From assembly GCA_900556575.1 (NCBI GenBank), contig USPO01000117.1, positions 1-5,743 on the forward strand: a stretch of DNA of 5,743 nt, given 5' to 3'. The notes beneath the pieces were generated by a model. It had not been told where the DNA came from, ran no database searches, and was given only the letters and a program-made list of their open reading frames with translations. Positions 1 through 5,743 of the stretch are shown here, one piece after another. Every line of letters begins with the position of its first letter. Within the stretch, counting starts at the first letter, position 1. Origin of the DNA: an uncultured Eubacteriales bacterium. Its GTDB lineage: Bacteria > Bacillota > Clostridia > UBA1381. Made by a program: the position numbers and the translations under genes.

Positions 1-197
1 TCGTAATAAGTACTATTACTAACTATTGTTTTTTTCCAGTATTCTTTCAATCTATCATTTATCAGCATATATGAATTTAAATTATTGATTTTTTTACCCG
101 TATAAACCACCGAATCTGCCACATTTGCATAGACATTCGTTATAAAGCAGCTTTCAAAAATAAGCACTGCACATATTATACCATGTTTAAAACCCAA
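1..197 (-). CDS. Partial gene for an exported protein: N-terminal 65 codons with signal peptide
   Basis: The minus-strand frame is open from a TTG at 195-197 to the left window edge, so the 3' part of the gene is missing. An in-frame TAA at 204-206 lies just upstream, so the start cannot be further 5'. The TTG is preceded by AAGGAAGG (207-214) at a 9-nt spacing, which decides the start; the next in-frame candidates (GTG at 165-167, ATG at 66-68) would destroy the signal sequence. The N-terminus has a basic n-region (MGFKHG), a hydrophobic core (IICAVLIF...CFI) and a VYA-N type signal peptidase I site after about residue 24. This predicts a secreted or cell-surface protein. The mature part visible (about 41 residues, Asn/Lys/Tyr-rich) shows no family I recognise. 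It lies downstream of the hairpin at 288-314, so it may be transcribed separately or by read-through from the GTPase pair. The reading frame and export signal are fairly secure; the function is unknown. Confidence 0.72.
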   Translation of the reverse strand, partial: MGFKHGIICAVLIFESCFITNVYANVADSVVYTGKKINNLNSYMLINDRLKEYWKKTIVSNSTYY

Positions 198-206
198 TTT
201 ACTTTA

Positions 207-214
207 CCTTCCTT
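207..214 (-). promoter_or_regulatory. Shine-Dalgarno site of the exported-protein gene
   Basis: The minus strand reads AAGGAAGG, followed by 9 nt and a TTG codon at 197-195. It is a near-consensus purine-rich ribosome binding site and the main support for the non-ATG start. Upstream of it the minus strand has TATTAT (223-228) and TATATT (220-225), possible -10 elements preceded by an A-rich stretch, but no convincing -35 box at 16-18 nt, so I do not call a promoter. Confidence 0.65.
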
Positions 215-287
215 ATGCTAATATAATATTACTTTTTTTATTTTTGCTTATTTAGCTATTCCGCTTTGAGTAAAAGCTTTTGCTAAA

Positions 288-314
288 GCTGCCGCAAATT
301 TTTTTTGCGGCAGC
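288..314 (-). terminator. 11-bp GC-rich hairpin, probable terminator of the GTPase unit
   Basis: Arms 288-298 and 304-314 are perfectly complementary (GCTGCCGCAAA / TTTGCGGCAGC) with a 5-nt loop. Seven of the eight basal pairs are G-C. The hairpin sits 67 nt beyond the TAA of the 1091-residue protein and before the next gene. On the minus strand it is followed by TTTAGC, so the U-tract is short and the terminator may be weak or allow read-through. The plus-strand side is followed by CTCG and is a worse fit. A second small stem (AGCTTT 275-280 with AAAGCT 285-290) overlaps the foot of the first and could compete with it. Apart from this hairpin and the ribosome binding site, I see nothing convincing in the 198-381 gap. 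Confidence 0.5.
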
Positions 315-381
315 CTCGTTTACTGTCCTATTACAGCTAAATCTTAGAATATCAGTAAGACTCATATGCCAAATCTCTATT

Positions 382-3300
382 TTACTTATTTAATTCTTTC
401 GGATTGTTCTTCTTATCCCTAACGTTACTACTGCTTTTACTTGCTGCTCCGTCTGCCTTTTCGGTATTATTTTGCAAATTAACTGTCTCTGTTACAGTTG
501 TTGTATTTCTATAATTACCTTCCATCCTACTTGGTTTTAAAATTACAATAATGATTGAGATTATTACCAGAATAAGCGCCAAACTTGCAATTATTATTGT
601 AATCAGCAATATTCTCTCATTTTTATCATGCGTACTCTTGCTGTTCTCTGACGTATTATGATGTTCCGTTCTTTTTACACTTCTGTTTGACCCGCTATAA
701 TACGACTCATTACGGTGTTCCGTTTCTCTTATATTTCTATTGGACTTGCTATAATCTGACTCATTACGGCGTTCTGTTCCTCTTATATTTCTATTTGACC
801 TGCTATATTCTGACTCATTACGGCGTTCTGTTCCTCTTATATTTCTATTTGACCTGCTATATTCTGACTCATTACGGTGTTCTGTTCCTCTTATATTTCT
901 ATTTGACCTGCTATATTCTGACTCATTACGGTATTCTTTTCTGCCGTAATTTGAATTTCCCACGCTTGAATCGGCATTATTCCATCTTTTGTCACTACTT
1001 TGTTCTTTAGATTTGTAAGACGGATTTAACGGCGAACTGCCCTGTTTAGGCTTAGTATAATTATTTATACCATTATTCACAATTTCATTTTTCATATTTC
1101 CGCTGCTGATGACATTTCCTAATTTTTTACTTTCAGGATACTCAGAAGAAAGCTGCAAATCACTTTTTTCCGTAAAATCATCTTCAACATCATCATTATT
1201 TGCTGTATGTACATTGCTGCTGTTATTTTTGTCCTTTTTGTATTCTTCGTAAATTTCAGAAATGTCCAATCCATTTACAGGCTCAAACATCTGTTCTGTA
1301 ATAAATTCGTCTATTCTTGTTCCGCACTTCTCAAAAATATCTTTCCATACATTTTCTACATTATATTCAAACTCCGGAACTCCCAGCTCTTTTTTGGCTG
1401 AAATAAACTCTACAAACTCGACATATTCATCATAGTACGGATTTTCTTCATGTCTTCTGTTTTGCTTTATATCCTTTCTTTTTTCTTTGATATATTCACC
1501 ATCTCCCTTCAATTTTTTACTCATAATCATTATAATATTTTGTAATGTCTTACTCTCATCATCCTCTATTAAATCAACTTTAATAAGCTTATTTATAAGC
1601 TTTATAAATTGTTCGCATTCTTTCTTTACATTATCACTATCACTATTATTATTTTGAAGTAATGAGCAATAATACATTAGTGCTGTACGAAAATACTTAA
1701 AATACCGTCCCTCTATATTCCGCTCTAATTCCCGTCTTCTCTCTTCTTCTTCACGCTTTTTCTTCTCGGTTAATTCTGTTTTCAATGTCTCAAGACGCAT
1801 TACCTTATCATTATAATTATTCATTAATTTATATGCCGCACTACCTACACGATCAGCAAAGCTTCCTGAAATTTTTATATTACCTATCCTTTCTATTACA
1901 GATTTATAATCTTTGATTTTTTGCTCACAAATTTCTAAATCACACTCATCTCTCGAATCTTCATCATCTATAGGATATTTTTTAGCCCCCGACTGTTCTT
2001 CTATATACTTTTCCGCTGCTTTAGAAACAACTTTCTTTATATAATCTGCATCTTTTTCAGATATAAGTTCTTTTTCCTTTAATGCGGTCTCCGCATATTT
2101 AAGAAACTCCGATAAATCGCTTATTTTTAAATCTCTTACTTCATCACCTTTTTTATCTATAATATCTATTAATTCATTTTTCTTTCTATCTATAATATCT
2201 ATTATCTTATTACGAGCTGAATTTTTGAGTTTGTTCTTTTGCTCTTCAGACAATATCTCCGGAATAGATGTAAATTCTCCGTACATATTACCGATATCCT
2301 CTATAAACGGCTTAGGGTTAAAATTTTCTATATACTTATCTATTAAATCAGATACATTAGTATCTTCCCAGCCGATATGTATACTCTCATCTATATGTTT
2401 GACATTAAAGCGTTTGATTTTTTCGAAGAAATCTGCATAGCTTAATGCCCCCTCAAGGACCTTATTTATAATACAAGCTGCCGCTGTTTTATATATTATG
2501 TTAAGTTCAGGTTCAAAGTCTGCAAATTTATCATTTTTTAAAATTAGCTCCCAAAATTCATTTTGTTTTCTGATTTCAGCATTAATATCGGCACTGCTTC
2601 CATATGTTTTATTCGCAGTCCATTTTACATATTCATCTTCTGAATCTTTAGTGCGCGCTTTAAACATTTCTGCATGGGCAATAAATATCTGTAAATGCTC
2701 GGTACCCGTACCGTTTATATACTCGTCCGCAAGCTCTGAAAATTTCGTATTTTTCAGTTTCTCCGAGAAAGCCAATTCTTCGCTGTAATCCTTAGAAATG
2801 CAGTCTCTTTTCTTGGTACTTTCATATATCGATTTTTCTACATTCTTCTCAAAATCATCAAACAGAGCCTGACGCTCCTCATCACTCAGCGAATAAATAC
2901 GGTCAACCAAGTCTTTGTAATTGCATTTTACAGTTCTCGGTGAGTCAAGAACTATGCAGTCCGGCGGAACATCTCTTACCTTTGACGAATAAGCAATTAT
3001 ATTTATCGCACTGTTTAAATCAGCAATTACTCTTGCATTATTATTTGCAATTCTTGAGATAAATCCAACTCTTTTTCTCAATCCATACGGCAAATATTTC
3101 ATTATTTCACATAAGAATGATAAGCTTTTTTGCGAGAACACATCTTTATTATCTTCATTGAAAACAATGCTTACTTTTTCAGTTGTTCTTGCTTTTCCAA
3201 ACATTTTGTATACTGCATACAATACTGCTTTAATCGATTCTTCGCTAAACGGCTGTACAGTCCTTTCAACCTTTTCTCTTTCTAAATTTTTATTATCGCT

Positions 3301-3657
3301 TTCCGTTCTTGATGCAAATTTTACAAAGCTCTCCTTTGTGATAGTTTCAATATCATATATATCTTCCGCTTCGATATGTCCGTTTGTCGTATAAAAAACC
3401 GCATCACAAAGAACACCGCCTCTTGCATCGAGTGTATTTTTTACATTATGTGCAAACACACTTTTTGCATTCATCGAAGCAATATACATATATTGGTCAT
3501 CTTCCGTGTCATTGACCAATGCTTTTATGCTTGACAAAATACTTTTTATATTGCTCTCAAAAACAGCATCTTTTATATCAAATGAAAAATCTCTGTCCGC
3601 ACTCTGCACATTTCCGCTAAACATTTCTCCTGCCAGAGTTATTCTTTCTGTTTCCAT
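382..3657 (-). CDS. Large membrane-anchored GTPase-associated protein (GAP1-like), 1091 aa
   Basis: Probable membrane-tethered partner of the GTPase encoded immediately upstream. Residues 1-110 are an alpha/beta region containing a VFAHN...GGVLCDAVFYT stretch. Residues 140-240 contain LxxxLPYGLRKRVGF (about 186-199) and a later PPDCIVLDS strand. These patterns resemble the N-terminal and middle modules of GTPase-associated protein 1 (GAP1), but no profile search was run. Residues 250-800 are mostly charged helix, with a duplicated 11-residue segment (486-507) and a Lys/Glu/Arg coiled coil (about 615-650, core EKKKREEEERRRELER). Residues 807-909 are low-complexity Asn/Ser-rich. Residues 910-999 are five 18-residue tandem repeats plus a decayed sixth (1000-1014). 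Residues 1016-1040 form one strongly hydrophobic span, followed by a 51-residue polar tail. There is no signal peptide, so I infer an N-in, C-out orientation with the large domain in the cytoplasm. The start is ATG with AAAGGAG 12 nt upstream, a long spacing. The 70-nt gap suggests co-transcription with the GTPase. The frame and topology are firm; the GAP1 identity is moderate. Confidence 0.85.
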   Translation of the reverse strand: METERITLAGEMFSGNVQSADRDFSFDIKDAVFESNIKSILSSIKALVNDTEDDQYMYIASMNAKSVFAHNVKNTLDARGGVLCDAVFYTTNGHIEAEDIYDIETITKESFVKFASRTESDNKNLEREKVERTVQPFSEESIKAVLYAVYKMFGKARTTEKVSIVFNEDNKDVFSQKSLSFLCEIMKYLPYGLRKRVGFISRIANNNARVIADLNSAINIIAYSSKVRDVPPDCIVLDSPRTVKCNYKDLVDRIYSLSDEERQALFDDFEKNVEKSIYESTKKRDCISKDYSEELAFSEKLKNTKFSELADEYINGTGTEHLQIFIAHAEMFKARTKDSEDEYVKWTANKTYGSSADINAEIRKQNEFWELILKNDKFADFEPELNIIYKTAAACIINKVLEGALSYADFFEKIKRFNVKHIDESIHIGWEDTNVSDLIDKYIENFNPKPFIEDIGNMYGEFTSIPEILSEEQKNKLKNSARNKIIDIIDRKKNELIDIIDKKGDEVRDLKISDLSEFLKYAETALKEKELISEKDADYIKKVVSKAAEKYIEEQSGAKKYPIDDEDSRDECDLEICEQKIKDYKSVIERIGNIKISGSFADRVGSAAYKLMNNYNDKVMRLETLKTELTEKKKREEEERRRELERNIEGRYFKYFRTALMYYCSLLQNNNSDSDNVKKECEQFIKLINKLIKVDLIEDDESKTLQNIIMIMSKKLKGDGEYIKEKRKDIKQNRRHEENPYYDEYVEFVEFISAKKELGVPEFEYNVENVWKDIFEKCGTRIDEFITEQMFEPVNGLDISEIYEEYKKDKNNSSNVHTANNDDVEDDFTEKSDLQLSSEYPESKKLGNVISSGNMKNEIVNNGINNYTKPKQGSSPLNPSYKSKEQSSDKRWNNADSSVGNSNYGRKEYRNESEYSRSNRNIRGTEHRNESEYSRSNRNIRGTERRNESEYSRSNRNIRGTERRNESDYSKSNRNIRETEHRNESYYSGSNRSVKRTEHHNTSENSKSTHDKNERILLITIIIASLALILVIISIIIVILKPSRMEGNYRNTTTVTETVNLQNNTEKADGAASKSSSNVRDKKNNPKELNK
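538..612 (-). other. Single transmembrane segment of the 1091-aa protein (residues 1016-1040)
   Basis: This stretch encodes 25 residues made of Ile, Leu, Val, Ala, Ser and Thr with no charge (ILLITIIIASLALILVIISI and on). It is flanked by Lys/Arg on both sides (DKNER before, KPSR after). It is long enough to cross a bilayer once. The 51-residue tail after it is polar, Asn/Thr/Lys-rich, and would lie outside the cell if the GTPase-binding region is cytoplasmic. Confidence 0.85.
616..930 (-). repeat. 54-bp in-frame tandem repeat, five full units plus a degenerate sixth
   Basis: On the minus strand the units run 930-877, 876-823, 822-769, 768-715 and 714-661, each 54 bp and encoding an 18-residue unit with consensus RNESEYSRSNRNIRGTER. 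A decayed partial unit (HNTSENSKSTHDKNE) follows at 660-616. Units two and three are identical over all 54 bases, and unit one differs from them by a single base. Units four and five are progressively diverged. This gradient points to recent copy-number expansion at the membrane-distal end of the array and older units next to the membrane span. The repeat is rich in Arg, Ser, Asn and Glu, with a Tyr in each full unit, and is probably a disordered tether. The length is a multiple of three, so gain or loss of copies keeps the reading frame. Confidence 0.95.
2137..2202 (-). repeat. Duplicated 33-bp segment inside the coding region (11-residue repeat)
   Basis: Residues 486-507 of the 1091-aa protein consist of IDIIDRKKNEL followed directly by IDIIDKKGDEV. 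At DNA level an 18-base block is exactly repeated at 2154-2171 and 2187-2204, 33 bp apart. It looks like a small tandem duplication in a helical region; an 11-residue period is compatible with a coiled-coil hendecad. Function unknown. Confidence 0.7.
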
Positions 3658-3669
3658 CAGTCCACAATT

Positions 3670-3676
3670 CTCCTTT
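3670..3676 (-). promoter_or_regulatory. Shine-Dalgarno site of the 1091-aa protein, unusually distant from the ATG
   Basis: The minus strand reads AAAGGAG and is the only good ribosome binding match before the ATG at 3655-3657. The gap between them is 12 nt, longer than the usual 6-9 nt. An in-frame CTG directly before the ATG would give 9 nt, but CTG starts are rare, so ATG is preferred. TTG and GTG triplets in between are out of frame. Confidence 0.6.
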
Positions 3677-3682
3677 CGGTGT

Positions 3683-3706
3683 TAGGGGATGTTACTACAC
3701 CCCCTA
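3683..3706 (-). promoter_or_regulatory. Intercistronic 10-bp hairpin before the GAP1-like gene
   Basis: On the minus-strand transcript UAGGGGGUGU pairs with ACAUCCCCUA around a 4-nt AGUA loop. This gives ten continuous pairs, one of them G-U. The hairpin begins 21 nt after the GTPase stop codon and ends 6 nt before the Shine-Dalgarno of the next gene. No U-tract follows, so it is not a typical terminator. It could be an RNA-processing or stability element, a control on translation of the second gene, or a protein binding site. The structure is seen in the sequence; the role is inferred. Confidence 0.5.
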
Positions 3707-3727
3707 TGCTTTCATAAACATTCAAAA

Positions 3728-5650
3728 TCATCTTTTTCTTCCAAATAAAGAGGAAAAAAATCCGCCTTTTTTCTCTTTTGAATTAACATTCTGACTCTGC
3801 TTGCTTTTCGGTTCAAAAGATGCCGCACTGTTTTTCACTATCTTTTTCATTTGTATATCAGCATACTGCATTTTTAAGTTCCTATGTATAGCCTCTAAAT
3901 TATCCTCATTAATATCAATTGTATGATATTCGCCGTCACTTCCCAGCTTTGCTACATTAAAGAAGTTGGTATATGCCAATGTCCAAAGAATAGGTCCATC
4001 TAAACCAAATGAATACATCGGGAATGTTTCCTTATACAGCTTCTTCATAGCTCTTTCGGTAGTCATATTCATGTTATATGAATCGCCGTCAGGCAGATAC
4101 TTTAAAACCTTTTCCTTTGTCGATTCATTATTAAGAAGAATTTTTACCATCTGTTCCTTTGAATAGTTTACTGCTCGTCTTCCCATTGAAGCTGTTGAAA
4201 ACATTATAAGGTATGTTGCATCTTCCAGACCGAAAGCATCCTTTGCAAATACTTTAAAGTTCTTATATGATGAAACCGCAAACTCATTTGCAAACTGATT
4301 TACAACCTCCGCTTTTGAACGGAAAGTTTCATATGAATAACCCTTGCTTCCCTTCATTAATTCAGTAAAGCTTCCGATATTCAATCCTGTTTTGTCCGGG
4401 TCTATACAAATGTTTTTATAATAATCCGCAAATACATCTTTATCTTCTTTTCCGTCCTTTTTTTCTTCAATAAATCCTGTAAGCTGATCTGATTTTGTGA
4501 TAATTATCGCTACCGGAGGAATATCTTCTTTTCTTTCAAACATAAGATCCATAATACCCTTTACTTTAGTTCCAAGGTGGTACAATTCTATTGTTGCTCT
4601 TGTATCTATCTGCTTGTTTCCCGTATCCATTGCTCTTCGGCTGTCATCGTCATTTAAAATCTGAGAGTCTACTTCAAACATCTGTTCTGAGGCTATACAG
4701 AACCATATCACATCTGCTTTTGTTATAATCTTTCTGTTACTCAAAATACTGGCGGCATCCATTTGCATAACATCACCGTCATTCTCCTGTGCAAAAATTT
4801 CTCCCGGCATATCAACAAATGTATACAGTGTTTTTTTATTTGTTTTTTCGTCCTTAAACAAAACAGATATATGCGGAAATTTATCAGCATCTGTTTTTAT
4901 AGGCGCAAAACCATATTTAAAAGGTTCCAGACAATATTTTTCAAAATACTGGCTGTCCTCATTTCCTTCTCCCAAATCCGACAAAGAAACGCTTACTCCT
5001 ATATCACTGCCATTATCCTCTAAATAATGAATCATTGATGTTAAATACGCAGTCTTTCCCGCAGTCGGTGATCCCATAAAGCATACAATTTTTTCTTCGT
5101 ATTTTCCAGCCATTCTTGAAAGCTCATGATAACAGTTCGGACAAATCTTCTTCATTGTCGATGCCTGCTCTCCTGCCGTTGTTATAGATGCGAGCAGCAT
5201 ATCGCCGTCATCACATTCTGTATTTCGAAGCTCAAGCTTAGTTCTAAACAGCGGATCCGCACTTTCATCTCCACGACTATCTAATGCATACTTAATCAAT
5301 GAATAGATTGTATCATTATCCAATACATTTTTTACTGCAACCGCATCAGGAAACTTTTCACGTGCAAAATTAATTATATCAACTAACTGCTTGTTGGAAT
5401 CATCATAAGCTTCATCCTGAAAAAACTCTCTGCATTCATATAATTTATTTCTATTTTCGTCGCCTATAAATCTATCCAAAATAGTCTCTTCGTCTATCGT
5501 AAACCATCCGTTGTGCTTATTGCATACATCCTCTATTTCCCCTTTTGTAAACATCCACAATGAAGCATTTTTATTAGTAAAACAGAATGCATTATCGACA
5601 TCTATGAAATTTCCCGCAACTCCATTATTAAATTCCATCGCTTTTTTCAA
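3728..5650 (-). CDS. P-loop GTPase, double-GTPase (DO-GTPase) like, about 640 aa
   Basis: Probable GTP-binding switch protein of a two-gene module. Residues 1-165 are an uncharacterised mixed region. A CPNC knuckle (170-173) resembles half a zinc ribbon; no second CxxC follows, only C190. The GTPase core then shows Walker A GSPTAGKT (193-200), a hydrophobic strand ending in DMPGE (D280, G283; the G3/Walker B motif), TKSD (385-388) as the guanine-specificity motif, and STASMG (485-490) in the G5 position. The later FGLDGPILWTL (548-558) is a segment I associate with DO-GTPase-like proteins. Insertions between motifs make the core much larger than a small Ras-like GTPase. Residues 607-626 are a polar linker, and the last residues (KKGGFFSSLFGRKR) could stick to membrane. 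The start given is TTG. An ATG four codons on (5636-5638) is equally possible, and neither has a good Shine-Dalgarno. Stop is TGA. GTPase assignment is strong; subfamily moderate; the cellular process is not shown by the sequence. Confidence 0.88.
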   Translation of the reverse strand: MKKAMEFNNGVAGNFIDVDNAFCFTNKNASLWMFTKGEIEDVCNKHNGWFTIDEETILDRFIGDENRNKLYECREFFQDEAYDDSNKQLVDIINFAREKFPDAVAVKNVLDNDTIYSLIKYALDSRGDESADPLFRTKLELRNTECDDGDMLLASITTAGEQASTMKKICPNCYHELSRMAGKYEEKIVCFMGSPTAGKTAYLTSMIHYLEDNGSDIGVSVSLSDLGEGNEDSQYFEKYCLEPFKYGFAPIKTDADKFPHISVLFKDEKTNKKTLYTFVDMPGEIFAQENDGDVMQMDAASILSNRKIITKADVIWFCIASEQMFEVDSQILNDDDSRRAMDTGNKQIDTRATIELYHLGTKVKGIMDLMFERKEDIPPVAIIITKSDQLTGFIEEKKDGKEDKDVFADYYKNICIDPDKTGLNIGSFTELMKGSKGYSYETFRSKAEVVNQFANEFAVSSYKNFKVFAKDAFGLEDATYLIMFSTASMGRRAVNYSKEQMVKILLNNESTKEKVLKYLPDGDSYNMNMTTERAMKKLYKETFPMYSFGLDGPILWTLAYTNFFNVAKLGSDGEYHTIDINEDNLEAIHRNLKMQYADIQMKKIVKNSAASFEPKSKQSQNVNSKEKKGGFFSSLFGRKR

Positions 5651-5743
5651 AGCTCTTTCAGCTAAATCACCAATGGAAAATTGTATATCTTCCTTGTATA
5701 ATATATTTAGGTTGATAAAGGGAGCCTATCTCCTAAAATTAAC
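5651..5743 (-). other. Leader of the GTPase gene; reading frame open upstream of any canonical start
   Basis: In the frame of the GTPase, 25 sense codons lie between an in-frame TAG (5726-5728) and the TTG at 5648-5650. They contain no ATG, GTG or TTG. The conceptual residues look protein-like (for example FSIGDLAERALKKAMEF). Purine-rich sites AAGGAAG (5689-5695) and AGGAGA (5729-5734) are present on the minus strand, but neither lies at a normal distance from a canonical in-frame start. TATTAT-like sequence is present around 5698-5706 without a matching -35 box. The true start, or an upstream gene or promoter, may lie beyond the right edge. Confidence 0.4.

Noticed and set aside
272..281. 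Palindrome AAAAGCTTTT considered as an operator
   Set aside because: Short, AT-rich and embedded in the overlapping stems downstream of the GTPase unit; there is no second copy near a promoter.
252..365. A 37-codon minus-strand frame starting at the ATG at 363-365, just after the 1091-aa gene
   Set aside because: It has no good Shine-Dalgarno and reads straight through both arms of the 288-314 hairpin, so it is more likely a chance frame in the untranslated tail.
616..930. The tandem array considered as a CRISPR
   Set aside because: The units are contiguous with no spacers, keep one reading frame and encode a regular peptide repeat within a long gene.
687..1010. Plus-strand open frame encoding a repetitive Tyr/Leu/Phe-rich peptide
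   Set aside because: It is the antisense shadow of the 54-bp repeat array. Its periodicity and length follow from the repeat having no plus-strand stop in that frame; there is no ribosome binding site or coding-like composition.
1207..1401. Plus-strand open frame with hydrophobic, membrane-like sequence
   Set aside because: It is the antisense of a Lys/Glu/Asn-rich coding region, which yields Phe/Leu/Ile-rich complements. It lies wholly inside the 1091-aa gene.
2700..2713. Perfect inverted repeat CGGTAC-CC-GTACCG
   Set aside because: It has 6-bp arms only and lies inside the coding region at a Gly-Thr-Gly-Thr stretch whose repeated codons explain it; there is no reason to see an operator or attachment site.
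2225..2788. Two plus-strand open frames (2225-2440 and 2498-2788) opposite the 1091-aa gene
   Set aside because: Ser/Leu/Phe-rich shadows of an acidic, lysine-rich coding strand, with no domain or start-site support.

Overview
The window is AT-rich and all of its genes read on the minus strand. Purine-rich Shine-Dalgarno sequences, at least one probable TTG start, and a Lys/Asn/Ile/Glu-heavy proteome suggest a low-GC Firmicute, probably a clostridial anaerobe. That placement is an inference from composition; no rRNA or marker gene is present.

Layout in the direction of transcription (right to left): (1) about 5650-3728, a 640-residue P-loop GTPase with an uncharacterised N-terminal region, a lone CxxC knuckle just before the P-loop, all the main GTPase signature motifs, and a basic/aromatic C-terminal tail. 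It resembles the 'double-GTPase' (DO-GTPase) class. (2) A 70-nt gap with a strong 10-bp hairpin. (3) 3657-382, a 1091-residue protein. Its N-terminal third resembles GTPase-associated protein 1 (GAP1) modules. After that come a long helical/coiled-coil middle, a low-complexity linker with five 18-residue tandem repeats plus a degenerate sixth, and a single membrane span near the C-terminus. (4) An 11-bp hairpin at 288-314, probably the end of the two-gene unit. (5) 197-1, the start of a third gene with a TTG start, a good Shine-Dalgarno sequence and a signal peptide; it runs off the left edge.

The likely logic is a two-protein GTPase module. A soluble or peripherally membrane-attracted GTPase would be made together with a large partner held to the inner face of the membrane through a flexible, repeat-variable tether. 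Related GTPase/GAP1 pairs have been proposed by comparative genomics to belong to NTP-dependent biological conflict (defence-like) systems. No effector, protease or MoxR/vWA gene is visible here, so a defence role is only a hypothesis. The third gene could be an exported component or an unrelated neighbour.

The least certain points are the start codon of the GTPase (its frame stays open 26 codons upstream of the TTG), the GAP1 assignment (pattern recognition only), and whether the hairpins act as regulators or terminators. I see no tRNA, rRNA, CRISPR array, transposase or integration site.
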